Source: JAQBZY01 sp038117205
GTDB lineage: Bacteria; Pseudomonadota; Alphaproteobacteria; Rhodospirillales; Casp-alpha2
Reading direction: 5' to 3'
Assembly (NCBI GenBank): GCA_038117205.1
Contig: JAYOFL010000001.1
Coordinates: forward strand, 1 to 64,000
DNA length: 64,000 bases
Shown in pieces: positions 26,351 to 34,926 of this stretch. Numbering within the stretch: the first letter of the stretch is position 1; every line of letters begins with the position of its first letter. The notes under the pieces are model-generated. The model was not told where the DNA came from. It saw nothing but the letters and a program-made list of their open reading frames with translations, and searched no databases. Both the position numbers and the translations under genes were made by a program.

Positions 26351-27070
26351 ATGACCACCGACCGCATGCTCTGGATCGTCGCCGGCCCGCCGGGCGCCGG
26401 GAAAACGGCGCTGGCGTCGGCGCTTTTTGCGAAATGGCGCGGCACGCCCCGGCTGATCGACGCCGACGATCCGGCCACGCCCGGCGCCGCCGGCATCGCC
26501 GACGGACGGCGCGGCCCGCTGACGGCCCTCGACATCGCCATCGAGGACGCCGTGACGCTGGGCGAGAGCTTCGCCGTCGAAAGCCGGCTCGTCATGCGCG
26601 AGCCCTTGTCGACGGCGCTGCGGCTCCGGCGCACCGGCTGGCCGACGACGCTGATCTACATGGCGCTGCCCCGCATCGACCTCTGCCGCGCCCGCATCGA
26701 CGGCCGCGTGCTGTCCGGCGGTGCGGATATCCTGACCGAGGACCTCGAGACCGGTTTCCGCGCCGCCCTCGACAACCTGCCCCGGCACATCGACGCCGCC
26801 GCCCGCTGGCTGATCCTGGACGGCACCGGATTGCGTCCGCCCCGCATCGCCGAAGGGGCGCATGCCGGCGCCGTCATCCACCAGGAGGACGCTTTCCGGG
26901 CTTTGCTGCCCGACTATCCGGCGATCCCGGCGGCGGCGTCCGTCCGCGCCGACCGCTGGCCCGACCCGGTGCTGGCCATCTTCAACGAGGTCGCGGCGCG
27001 CTGCCGGACCCTGGAACGCCTGATGCGCGTCGCCGAGCGGATGGAAGAAATAACCGAGCGCCGCGACTGA
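26351..27070 (+). CDS. Zeta-toxin-like P-loop kinase
   Basis: A 239-residue AAA/zeta-like kinase with Walker A AGPPGAGKT near residue 11. A central ESRLVMREPL-x-TAL segment and a Y-x-AL-x-R-I-D-L-C-x-A-R-I region resemble UDP-N-acetylglucosamine-kinase-type zeta proteins or other small-molecule kinases. No antitoxin gene is adjacent, so a toxin role is doubtful. ATG 26351 is the first Met before the P-loop; the ribosome site is weak. The next gene starts 24 bases later. Substrate unknown. Confidence 0.65.
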   Translation: MTTDRMLWIVAGPPGAGKTALASALFAKWRGTPRLIDADDPATPGAAGIADGRRGPLTALDIAIEDAVTLGESFAVESRLVMREPLSTALRLRRTGWPTTLIYMALPRIDLCRARIDGRVLSGGADILTEDLETGFRAALDNLPRHIDAAARWLILDGTGLRPPRIAEGAHAGAVIHQEDAFRALLPDYPAIPAAASVRADRWPDPVLAIFNEVAARCRTLERLMRVAERMEEITERRD

Positions 27071-27093
27071 CGCCATCTTGGCCGACGGCCGGA

Positions 27094-29511
27094 ATGGCCG
27101 TAACATCCGGCGTGCTTGAGAATCTCGGATCGCTGGAACTGATCGGCGTCGGCGCGGCCGCCACGTCAGCATTGCTGCTGCCTGCCGTCCTGTTGTTCCG
27201 AAGCCACGCCAAGGACGCCCAGGCCGACAGGCGCCGCCTCGAGGGCCAGGCGGCGCGGGCGCACGAAATCCTCGCCGCGTCGCCGGACGGCATATTAATG
27301 TGGGATCACGCGACCGGCGGCATCATGTGCTCGCGCCGGCTCGCCGACATGCTGGAATTGAAGGCCGGCACCCTCGCCCGCTACGACGACATCCGCGCCT
27401 GCTTCGAGGGCGACGAGCTCGGTAAACTGGAGCGTGGCGTCAGCCTGCTCCGCGCCAAGGGAACGCCGTTCGAGACCCTGCTCCGCCAGGGTTCGCGCAC
27501 GATCCAGGCGCTCGGCACCCGCGCCGCCGGCGAACAGCCGGTCGCCGACATCGTCTGGATGCGCGACGTCACCGCCGCCGCCGGACTGGTGCCGGCCGAG
27601 GAAACGTCGCGCAACCGCTCCGGCATCGAAGACCGGCACCTGACGGCGCTCCTCGACATCCTGCCGATCCCGCTCTGGCTCCGCGATCCGTCGCTGGCGG
27701 TTGTGTTCGCCAACCGCGCAGCCGAGAACATCGACGGCCTCGACGCCGGCATCGCCGAGGAAGCCCGCTCGGCACGCCGGACGACAGCCCGCGCCCTGGA
27801 AATCACCGAAAGCGGCGTGCCGGTCCGTGTCCACGTCCTGGAGACGCCGCTCGGCGAATTGGGCGGCGGCGACGCCAGCGGCGAGGGCGGCGGCACCATC
27901 GGCTTCGCCGTCCCCGATCAGGCGCCCGCGCAAACGGCCCCATCGGGCACGGAAGCTGCGCCGGCCCCGTTCCCGGCCGAACTGATCCGGCCCTTGGACG
28001 CCGGCGTCGCCGTGTTCGAGGCCGACGGCACGCTTGCCGCTGCCAATCCGGCCTATGCCGAGCTGTGGCGGCTCGACGCTGACTGGCTCGACACCCGGCC
28101 GAGCATGGGCGATCTGCTGCTGCGCCTCCGCGAGCTGCGGCGGCTGCCGGAAGTGACCGACTTCGCCGGCTTCCGCCGCGAAGAGATGGCACGGCTCGCC
28201 GGTCTCACCGACATGCACGAGGATCTCCTGCACCTGCCGGACGGCCGCGACATCCGCCGCCGCATCGCGCCGCTGCCGGGCGGCGGCATCGTCGTCGCCT
28301 GCGACGACCTGTCGGGACGGCACGAGCTGCAGCGGACGGTGACGGCGCAGGACCGGGTGCAGCGCACGACGCTCGAGAACCTCCGCGAAGGCGTCGCCGT
28401 CTTCGGCGGCGACGGACGCCTGCGGCTGGTCAACCGGACCCTGGCGACGCTGTTCGAATTGAAACCCGAGGAAACCGACGGCGACGTCCGCCTGGGCGAT
28501 CTGCTGGACGCCTTCGGGCGCCGCTTCATCGGCGACGGCCAGCCCTGGCCCGAGCGCAAGGACCGCATCGCCGCCGCCGTCATGGCGCGCCGCGCCGGCA
28601 CCGGCACCGTCGAACTGATCAACGGCCGCGTCTTCGCCTTCGCCAACGTACCCTTGCCGGACGGCGCCGTGCTGGTCAGCTACGCCGACATCACCGATAG
28701 CTTCCGCGTCGAGCAGGCGCTCCGCGACCGTGCCCGCGTGCTCGCCGAAACCGACAAGATGAAGACGCAATTCATCGCCAACGTGGCGCACGAGGTGCGC
28801 ACGCCGCTCACCACGATTTCCGGCTTCGCGGAAATCCTCACCGAGCAGATGTTCGGCACCCTCAACGAACGGCAGATCGGCTATACCCGCGGCATCCTGG
28901 AAACCGCCCACGGCATGCGCGACGTCGTCACCGACATCTTCGATCTGGCGACGATCGAGGCCGGCCGGATGGAACTCGACGTCGACACCGTCGATCCGCA
29001 CGCCATCATCGTCGCCGCCATCGGCGGCCAGCGCGACCGGATGCGGCGGAAGTCCATCGAGCTCGTCCTCGACTGCCCGCCCGACATCGGCTGGATCACC
29101 GCCGACGAGCGGCGGCTCCGCCAGATCGTCGCCAACCTGCTGGCCAACGCCGTCGCCTTCACCCCGAAGCTCGGCCGGATTTCCGTCGGCGCCGAGCGCA
29201 GGGACGACGTCATCGACATCTGGGTGTCCGACACCGGCCCTGGCATCCCGAAGGACGACCGCGAACGGGTGTTCAATCCGTTCGACCGGGGCGGCAAGTC
29301 CGGCAGCCGCGCAGCCGGCACCGGCGCGGGCCTCGGGCTCACCATCGTCAGGCGTTTCGCCGAGTTGCACGGCGGCGGCGTCGAGATCGCATCGAACCGC
29401 GAGCGCGGCGCCAAGGTGACGGTGACGCTGCCGGTCGACGCGTCGGCGCGACGGGAACTTGCCTCAACCGGCGGTAATCGTGCTATCGTCGACGGCGAGG
29501 CGGCCGAATAG
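27094..29511 (+). CDS. PAS-domain hybrid-free sensor histidine kinase
   Basis: An 805-residue kinase. One membrane segment (about 14-32) is followed by two or three PAS-like regions (one near 60-120 with EILAASPDGILMWD, another with PAELIRPLDAGVAVFEADGT, a third with TLENLREGVAVFGGDGR). HisKA has His566 in NVAHEVRTPLTT, and HATPase boxes NLLANAVAF, DTGPGIP and GAGLGLTIVRRF follow. No receiver domain is attached. The start ATG 27094 is the first plausible one; the open frame runs 660 bases further upstream through the kinase gene in another frame and is ignored there. Signal unknown. Confidence 0.85.
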   Translation: MAVTSGVLENLGSLELIGVGAAATSALLLPAVLLFRSHAKDAQADRRRLEGQAARAHEILAASPDGILMWDHATGGIMCSRRLADMLELKAGTLARYDDIRACFEGDELGKLERGVSLLRAKGTPFETLLRQGSRTIQALGTRAAGEQPVADIVWMRDVTAAAGLVPAEETSRNRSGIEDRHLTALLDILPIPLWLRDPSLAVVFANRAAENIDGLDAGIAEEARSARRTTARALEITESGVPVRVHVLETPLGELGGGDASGEGGGTIGFAVPDQAPAQTAPSGTEAAPAPFPAELIRPLDAGVAVFEADGTLAAANPAYAELWRLDADWLDTRPSMGDLLLRLRELRRLPEVTDFAGFRREEMARLAGLTDMHEDLLHLPDGRDIRRRIAPLPGGGIVVACDDLSGRHELQRTVTAQDRVQRTTLENLREGVAVFGGDGRLRLVNRTLATLFELKPEETDGDVRLGDLLDAFGRRFIGDGQPWPERKDRIAAAVMARRAGTGTVELINGRVFAFANVPLPDGAVLVSYADITDSFRVEQALRDRARVLAETDKMKTQFIANVAHEVRTPLTTISGFAEILTEQMFGTLNERQIGYTRGILETAHGMRDVVTDIFDLATIEAGRMELDVDTVDPHAIIVAAIGGQRDRMRRKSIELVLDCPPDIGWITADERRLRQIVANLLANAVAFTPKLGRISVGAERRDDVIDIWVSDTGPGIPKDDRERVFNPFDRGGKSGSRAAGTGAGLGLTIVRRFAELHGGGVEIASNRERGAKVTVTLPVDASARRELASTGGNRAIVDGEAAE

Positions 29512-29526
29512 GGGCGGAGACGAGCC

Positions 29527-30042
29527 GTGGACCTGCAAACCCTCTGCATCATCGTGATCATCGGCGGCGCCATCGCCATGCTGGTCCGCGCCACCGCGTC
29601 CGCGGCCAAGCGCCCGACCGTGCAGCGGCATCGCCTGCCGAAGGAGACCATTGCCCTCGACGACGCGTTGGGCAAGGTCAACGAGACGGTGCGCATCGTC
29701 CAGGAATTGCTGGGCACCCGCGCGCCCGGCCGGCGCGATCCGGGCGGCACCCGCTTCTACATCGCGTATCTGATCGGCGTCGCCCGCGAGATCGCCAAGA
29801 TGAACGGCGTCGCCTATGGGCCGGCGCTGGAAACCCCGATCCGCATGGAGATGATCCGCCTGGGCATTGCCGAGGGCGGGCCGGAAGCCCTGGCGAGGCT
29901 GCTCGCCTCGGAAGAGGGCGAGAACGGTCTGGCGTCCGGCGAGCTGGACGGCCGTGACGCCTGCGCCGGCAACTACGCCGGACCCTATTTCGCCCGCATC
30001 CAAAGCTATTTCGAGAGCGCCGCCGTCTCCGACGACGATTGA
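29527..30042 (+). CDS. Membrane-anchored protein of unknown function
   Basis: A 171-residue protein starting at GTG 29527. It has one N-terminal membrane segment (about 4-20, CIIVIIGGAIAMLV), a basic stretch, then a soluble helical part with repeated acidic residues, ending in DDD. I do not recognise the family. It lies 15 bases after the PAS kinase and 23 bases before the next small gene, so it is likely co-transcribed with the kinase and could be an accessory part of that signalling unit. Confidence 0.6.
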   Translation: MDLQTLCIIVIIGGAIAMLVRATASAAKRPTVQRHRLPKETIALDDALGKVNETVRIVQELLGTRAPGRRDPGGTRFYIAYLIGVAREIAKMNGVAYGPALETPIRMEMIRLGIAEGGPEALARLLASEEGENGLASGELDGRDACAGNYAGPYFARIQSYFESAAVSDDD

Positions 30043-30065
30043 GCCAAGGGACGGAAAGGCACGCC

Positions 30066-30365
30066 ATGATCACCGCCGTCGTGCGCTTCAAGCTGCCAAA
30101 GGGAACGATGCTGGCCGACGCCAAGGCCAAGTTCGAGACCACGGCGCCGCGCTACCGGGGGCTGAACGGGCTCGCCCGCAAGTACTATCTGTTCGACGCC
30201 GAGGCGTCGACCGGCGGCGGCTGTTATCTGTTCGAAAGCCGCGCCGCCGCGGAGGCGATCCTCAACGACGATTGGCGGGCGCGCATCCGCGCCAATTACG
30301 GCGCCGATCCGGAAATCGACTTCTTCGAAACCCCGGTCATCGTCGAGAACGTCCACGACCGATGA
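30066..30365 (+). CDS. Small ferredoxin-like (YdhR/monooxygenase-type) protein
   Basis: A 99-residue protein with the pattern of the dimeric alpha-beta-barrel fold: ITAVVRFKLPKGT strand, helix, GLARKYYLFD strand, GGGCYLFESRAAAEAIL, ending in a PVIVENV strand. YdhR-like and antibiotic-monooxygenase-like proteins share this layout, but no catalytic residues can be assigned. Coupled by short spacing to the preceding unknown gene. Confidence 0.65.
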   Translation: MITAVVRFKLPKGTMLADAKAKFETTAPRYRGLNGLARKYYLFDAEASTGGGCYLFESRAAAEAILNDDWRARIRANYGADPEIDFFETPVIVENVHDR

Positions 30366-30425
30366 TCCCGAACATGTCGGCACGTCGGCGATCCGGTCGC
30401 CCGGCTGGATCGCGGGGCTGAGGCG

Positions 30426-31319
30426 ATGGCGGAGACCGACCTCGCCGCCGGCAAGCCGTTCCTGGGTATCCGCTGCGTTCTTTCGGATTCCGACTACAAC
30501 GTGCGCAAGGCCTTTCGGTCGACCCTGCTCCGGCACGGCTTCGACCTCGTCACCATCTGCGGCGACGTGACCGCCTTCAAGAGAGCGATGGGGGAAGTCC
30601 GGCCGCATGTCGTCGTCGTCGATCTCGAACTACCCGGCGGCAACATCCGCAGCGTCGTCGAGGACATCCGGCATGGCAACGCCGCCGAGGACCCGTTCCT
30701 GATCGTCATCGGCATGACCGGCGACGCGCGCGAGGAGACCATTCGCCGCGATTTGCGCGCCGGCTTCGACGACATCCTCTTGAAACCGGTCGGCGACGAC
30801 GCGCTGGTGAAGCGCATCCATCACATCGGTCAGCACCGCAAGCCGTTCGTCGTGACGGTCAGCTACGTCGGCCCGGACCGCCGCGCCGGCGTTCACGCGC
30901 CGGACGGCAAGAACGTCTATGCCGTTCCGAACGCACTCAACCGGCGCCAGCCGGACGGACCGAACGACATGGACCTGCGCGAGACGATCCGGCGCGCGAT
31001 CCCGCGTTCCGCGACCAAGCGCCGCTGGATGACGGCGGCGCGCTTGATCGAGGTGGCGTCCGATTTGGCGCACCGGGTGCACGCCGCGCACGGCGAGAAC
31101 TCGCCCGTCTTCGCCGCCGCGTCGAAGGCCGTGATCGCCATAGATCATCTGGCGGCGGCGGCGGAAGCCGGACAGGAGGACAAGATCGGCCCGCTGGCGA
31201 CGGCGTTGGAAAAAATGGCGGATGAAATTTCCGAATCGACCGACGGCGACACCGCCCTCGACGGCAGGCTCCTGAAGCAGATTGCCGACGCCATCCATCT
31301 GGCGCTACAGCCGACCTGA
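30426..31319 (+). CDS. Response-regulator receiver protein with unassigned C-terminal region
   Basis: A 297-residue protein. Residues 15-135 form a receiver with acidic residues D21/D23, phospho-acceptor Asp66 in VVVVDLELPGG, and the conserved Lys in ILLKPVGDD. A YVGPDRR motif (about 145-152), common to a group of alphaproteobacterial receivers, follows. The last 130 residues are helical and match no DNA-binding or enzymatic output I know. It stands 61 bases after the small ferredoxin-like gene. The PAS kinase at 27094 is an obvious but unproven partner. Confidence 0.75.
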   Translation: MAETDLAAGKPFLGIRCVLSDSDYNVRKAFRSTLLRHGFDLVTICGDVTAFKRAMGEVRPHVVVVDLELPGGNIRSVVEDIRHGNAAEDPFLIVIGMTGDAREETIRRDLRAGFDDILLKPVGDDALVKRIHHIGQHRKPFVVTVSYVGPDRRAGVHAPDGKNVYAVPNALNRRQPDGPNDMDLRETIRRAIPRSATKRRWMTAARLIEVASDLAHRVHAAHGENSPVFAAASKAVIAIDHLAAAAEAGQEDKIGPLATALEKMADEISESTDGDTALDGRLLKQIADAIHLALQPT

Positions 31320-31339
31320 CCGCGGGGGCGCGGCGACGG

Positions 31340-32521
31340 TCAGCGATTCAGCCGGGCGACCTCGCCGACCAGACAGGCGATCTCGTCGTCGTCGTTGAAG
31401 TAGTGGACCGAGGCGCGGACCACTTCCTCCAATCCGCGCTTCCGCATGTCGAGAAGCGTCGACGAGAGCCTGGACACCGAAACGTTGATGCCGCGCTCGG
31501 CGAGCCGCGCCTTGATCGCGTCAGGCGCGTGACCGGCGACGACGAAAGTAACGATGCCGCATTTTTCCCCGCCGATGTCGGTCACGTCGACGCCGGGAAT
31601 TGCCGAGAGGCCTTGCCGCAAAGTTTCCGCGAGACGCGTGACGCGCTCCGCGATCGCCGGCAATCCCCAGGAAAGCGCATAATCGACGGCGACGCCGAGA
31701 CCGATGGTGCCGGCGACGTAGAACTCCCAGTTCTCGAAGCGCCGGGCGTCCGGCCGCAGGACGTAGCTGTCCGGTCCGGTCCAGGTCGCGGAGCGCAAAT
31801 CGATGAACGGCGGCTCAAGGGAACCCAGGATATCCTCGCGCACGAACAGGAAGCCGGTGCCGCGCGGACCGCGCAGGTATTTCCGGCCCGTCGCCGTCAG
31901 GGCGTCGCAGCCGATCTCGGCCACGTCCAGCGGCAGTTGCCCGGCCGACTGGCAGGCATCGAGGAGATACGGCACGCCGGCCTTGCGCGCGACCCGGCCG
32001 ATGGCGGCGGCGGGATTGACGAGGCCGCCGTTGGTCGGCACGTGCGTCACGGAAATCAGCCGGGTCCGGGCGTCGATCATGTTTTCCAGCGCCCGGACGT
32101 CGAGCGCCCCCGCCTCGTCGCTCGGCACGACGGCGATCTCGGCGCCGGTGCGTTCGGCAAGCTGCAGATATGAAATGTAGTTGCTGGCGTACTCCGCCTC
32201 GGCGGTGAGAATGCGATCGCCGGGCTTAAAGTCCCGCGTCAGCGCATGAAAGGCCATCTGCCACGCGACCGTGGCGTTTTCCAGCAGCGCCACCTCGCCC
32301 GGCTTGCAGTTGAGCATCCGGGCGATGGCGGCGTAGGCGTTCTCGATGCCGCCCTCCGCCTCGGCCGCCGCCTCGTAGCCGCCGATTCGCGCTTCCAGGT
32401 TCAGGTGCGCGATCACCGCATCGAGCACGCAGGCCGGCGCCAGACCCGTTCCGGCGTTGTTGAAGTGCGCGACAGTGGCGCATCCCGGCGTTTCGGCGCG
32501 GGCGCGGGCGATATCGAACAT
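31340..32521 (-). CDS. Class V aminotransferase-fold PLP enzyme
   Basis: A 393-residue PLP enzyme of the cysteine desulfurase / isopenicillin-N-epimerase-like group. The schiff-base Lys lies in TATGRKYLRGPRGTGFLFV, preceded by DACQSAGQLPLDV with the cofactor-binding Asp. The mobile cysteine loop of NifS/IscS-type desulfurases is not evident, so an aminotransferase or epimerase role is more likely. ATG 32521 is the only reasonable start. It follows the cytochrome gene by 16 bases on the same strand. Substrate unknown. Confidence 0.82.
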   Translation of the reverse strand: MFDIARARAETPGCATVAHFNNAGTGLAPACVLDAVIAHLNLEARIGGYEAAAEAEGGIENAYAAIARMLNCKPGEVALLENATVAWQMAFHALTRDFKPGDRILTAEAEYASNYISYLQLAERTGAEIAVVPSDEAGALDVRALENMIDARTRLISVTHVPTNGGLVNPAAAIGRVARKAGVPYLLDACQSAGQLPLDVAEIGCDALTATGRKYLRGPRGTGFLFVREDILGSLEPPFIDLRSATWTGPDSYVLRPDARRFENWEFYVAGTIGLGVAVDYALSWGLPAIAERVTRLAETLRQGLSAIPGVDVTDIGGEKCGIVTFVVAGHAPDAIKARLAERGINVSVSRLSSTLLDMRKRGLEEVVRASVHYFNDDDEIACLVGEVARLNR

Positions 32522-32537
32522 GCGGAGGACCTCGGCG

Positions 32538-33242
32538 TCAGTTAGCGCAGGGCAACGCCGAATAGTAGGCGGACAACTCGTCGATGTCAGCGTCGGATAG
32601 GCTCGCCGCCTGCGTTTCCATGATGGCGGCGCGGCGATGCTCGACGGAAGGATCATTGGTCGCCTTGCTGGCTTCCCGGAAGTATTGAAGCTGCAGTGAC
32701 ATGTAGATTTTGTTCTGGCCGGCGATGTTCGGCATGTTGCGGTTCTTCGTGACACCCGCCCTACCGTGGCAGACCTGACAGCGGATGGCGATTTTCGGCG
32801 CCTCCGGAACGGGCCCCGCCGACTTGTTCTTGCACGACAGGCCCGAGTAATGGGCCGCCAGATCGATGATGGCCTCGTCGACCAGGTCGATCACGAACGG
32901 TTCCATGGTTTCGTTCGTGCGCTGGTTCCGGAAAACGATCGCGTTCTCGGCCGTCCCCTTCACCGCGCCGGGCGCCGCGCGTTCCTTGGCAGCGTTCCGC
33001 ATTTCCCTGAGCTGCTTGACTAGATAGTTGAAATTCTGCCCGGCCAGATGCGGAAATCCGTCGATGGGGCTGGTTCCGTCGTGTCCGTGGCAACTGACGC
33101 AAGGCTCGGCGATGATCTTGCCGTTCGCCGGATTGCCCCGCGATGCGTTGCGGATGATTGTACTGCCAGTCTGCGCTTCGGCGAGGGATACCAAAACGAA
33201 GGAAAAAAGAATGACGGCAATGACGGCAAGACGACGCCGCAT
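32538..33242 (-). CDS. Periplasmic dihaem cytochrome c (c4-like)
   Basis: A 234-residue protein with a cleavable signal peptide (residues 1-23, hydrophobic core then AEAQ) and two haem-binding motifs, CVSCH (residues 48-52) and CQVCH near 154-158. Each is followed by a mono-haem class I domain with the distal Met region. Two-domain c4-type cytochromes carry electrons between the bc1 complex and terminal oxidases or donate to periplasmic reductases. It begins 68 bases from the flavoprotein gene end on the same strand. Confidence 0.9.
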   Translation of the reverse strand: MRRRLAVIAVILFSFVLVSLAEAQTGSTIIRNASRGNPANGKIIAEPCVSCHGHDGTSPIDGFPHLAGQNFNYLVKQLREMRNAAKERAAPGAVKGTAENAIVFRNQRTNETMEPFVIDLVDEAIIDLAAHYSGLSCKNKSAGPVPEAPKIAIRCQVCHGRAGVTKNRNMPNIAGQNKIYMSLQLQYFREASKATNDPSVEHRRAAIMETQAASLSDADIDELSAYYSALPCAN

Positions 33243-33310
33243 CTGAACCTCTCGGTGGGAAATCCGCGAATTCCGTAGCGTCTATAGGCCGCGAACCTGA
33301 CATCAGGCTT

Positions 33311-34357
33311 TCAATCGGCGGCAGGCACGCCTTTGGTCGTCGAATATTCGAAATGCAGCGCCTTTTCCGGGAAAACGATGCCATGCGCCGCATGCGCCGC
33401 CGCCGCCGATTCGGCGAATCCGCTGAGAATCAGCTTCAATTTTCCCGGATAATCGGCGACGTCGCCGACGGCGAATATGCCGGATCGGTCCGTCGACATG
33501 GTGCGCGGATCGACGGTGATGCCGTCCTGCCCCATGCCGAGCCGCCAGTCGAGAATCGGTCCCAGTTCCTGCGCCAGGCCGTAGAACGGCAACAGCACGT
33601 CGGCAGCCAGCGTCTTTCCGTTGCCGTCGAGATCGGCGACGCGGACGGCGGCGAGCCGCCCGTTCGAGACGTCGAGGCCGGCCAGTTGATAGGGCGTCAC
33701 CAGATCGACGCGGCCGGCCGACGCGAGTTCGTGCAGGCGGCGCACGCTCTCCGGCTGGGCGCGGAATTTGCCCCGCCGGTGCACCAGCGCCACGCTCGCC
33801 GCCACGTCGGCCAGAACGTTGGCCCAATCGACGGCGCTGTCGCCGCCGCCGCCGATGACGACGCGCTTGCCGCGGAAGTCCTCGATCCGGCCGACGGAAT
33901 ATTTGACGCCGAGCCCGGGTCCTTGCGCTTCGCAGATATCGAGACCGTCGAGCGGCGGCCGTTTCGGACCGAAGGCGCCGACGCCGGCGGCGATCACAAC
34001 GGCGCGGGCGTTGATTTCGACGCCGGACGACGTTTTCAGCCGCCAGCCGGCGTTGGTTTCCTCGAGTGCGCTCACCTGCTCGCCGAGATGCGTCACCGGA
34101 TTGAACGGCGCCATCTGCGCCGCCAGCTTGTCGATCAGTTCGCCGCCGGAAATGACCGGCCACGCCGGGATATCGTAGATCGGCTTTTCCGGATAGAGCG
34201 CGCGGCACTGGCCGCCGATTTCCGGCAGAGCGTCGATGACGTGACAGCGCATGCCGAGCATGCCGCACTCGAAGACGGCGAACAGGCCGACGGGTCCGGC
34301 GCCGATGATGGCGACGTCGGTGGCGTGCGGCGAGGGTTCGTCCGAAAGCGAGTTCAA
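33311..34357 (-). CDS. Ferredoxin-NADP reductase-like flavoprotein (thioredoxin reductase fold)
   Basis: A protein of about 348 residues with an FAD loop AIIGAGPVGLFAVFE at the N-terminus, an NADP loop VIGGGGDSAVDWAN in the middle, and a C-terminal FAVGDVADYPGKLKLI segment that binds FAD. The CxxC pair of true thioredoxin reductases is absent, so it belongs to the TrxR-like ferredoxin/flavodoxin-NADP reductases. TTG 34357 is preferred because GGAAAGGA lies eight bases upstream; ATG 34390 would add 11 residues. It is divergent from tsaE. Confidence 0.88.
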   Translation of the reverse strand: MNSLSDEPSPHATDVAIIGAGPVGLFAVFECGMLGMRCHVIDALPEIGGQCRALYPEKPIYDIPAWPVISGGELIDKLAAQMAPFNPVTHLGEQVSALEETNAGWRLKTSSGVEINARAVVIAAGVGAFGPKRPPLDGLDICEAQGPGLGVKYSVGRIEDFRGKRVVIGGGGDSAVDWANVLADVAASVALVHRRGKFRAQPESVRRLHELASAGRVDLVTPYQLAGLDVSNGRLAAVRVADLDGNGKTLAADVLLPFYGLAQELGPILDWRLGMGQDGITVDPRTMSTDRSGIFAVGDVADYPGKLKLILSGFAESAAAAHAAHGIVFPEKALHFEYSTTKGVPAAD

Positions 34358-34449
34358 TTGGCGTTCCTTTCCCGGTGGTAAGGATGGCAATGCGACGGCG
34401 ACCGTTCAAGGCTTGTCGCCCCGATGGCCCAGCGATACAAAACGTGGGC

Positions 34450-34926
34450 ATGGACGCCGCCCGACCCCTGATGGAACGCGACCTACCGGACGAGGCGGCG
34501 ACGAGCCGCGTCGCGGCAGTTTTCGCCAAGGGTGCCAGAACCGGTGACATCTATGCGCTCGCCGGCGATCTCGGGGCCGGCAAGACCGCCTTCGCGCGGG
34601 CCTTCGTCAACGCGCTCCCGGGCGAGACCGAGGACGTGCCGAGCCCGACCTTCACGCTGGTCCAGACCTACGACCGGGGTGGCCTCGCCATCGCGCACTT
34701 CGATCTCTACCGGATCGAGGAACCCGAAGAGGCGTTCGAGCTCGGTATCGAGGACGCGTTTCATGACGGCGTCTCCCTGATCGAGTGGCCGGAGCGGCTC
34801 GGCCCGCTGTTGCCGGCCGGAGCGCTGACGCTCCGCTTCGCGATCGACGGCGGCGGCCGCACCCTCGCCGCCTACGGCAACGATAACTGGCGAAAGCGCC
34901 TGGAGGACATGGCCTTCGATGGCTGA
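34450..34926 (+). CDS. tsaE: tRNA threonylcarbamoyladenosine ATPase TsaE
   Basis: A 158-residue P-loop ATPase that supports formation of the t6A base in ANN-decoding tRNAs. The Walker A loop is LAGDLGAGKTAFAR, followed by VPSPTFTLVQTY and HFDLYRIEEPEE, both diagnostic. The stop overlaps the amgK start by eight bases. ATG 34450 is chosen; a second Met seven codons later is possible. The order tsaE-amgK-murU is known from other proteobacteria. Confidence 0.94.
   Translation: MDAARPLMERDLPDEAATSRVAAVFAKGARTGDIYALAGDLGAGKTAFARAFVNALPGETEDVPSPTFTLVQTYDRGGLAIAHFDLYRIEEPEEAFELGIEDAFHDGVSLIEWPERLGPLLPAGALTLRFAIDGGGRTLAAYGNDNWRKRLEDMAFDG

Noticed and set aside
26351..27070. Toxin-antitoxin system based on the zeta-like kinase
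   Set aside because: No small antitoxin gene is next to it on either side, and the following gene is a large sensor kinase.
26434..27093. Upstream continuation of the PAS kinase frame
   Set aside because: The open frame runs 660 bases into the zeta-like kinase gene, but that part is Arg/Pro/His-rich and reads as out-of-frame sequence. The kinase proper begins at about 27094.
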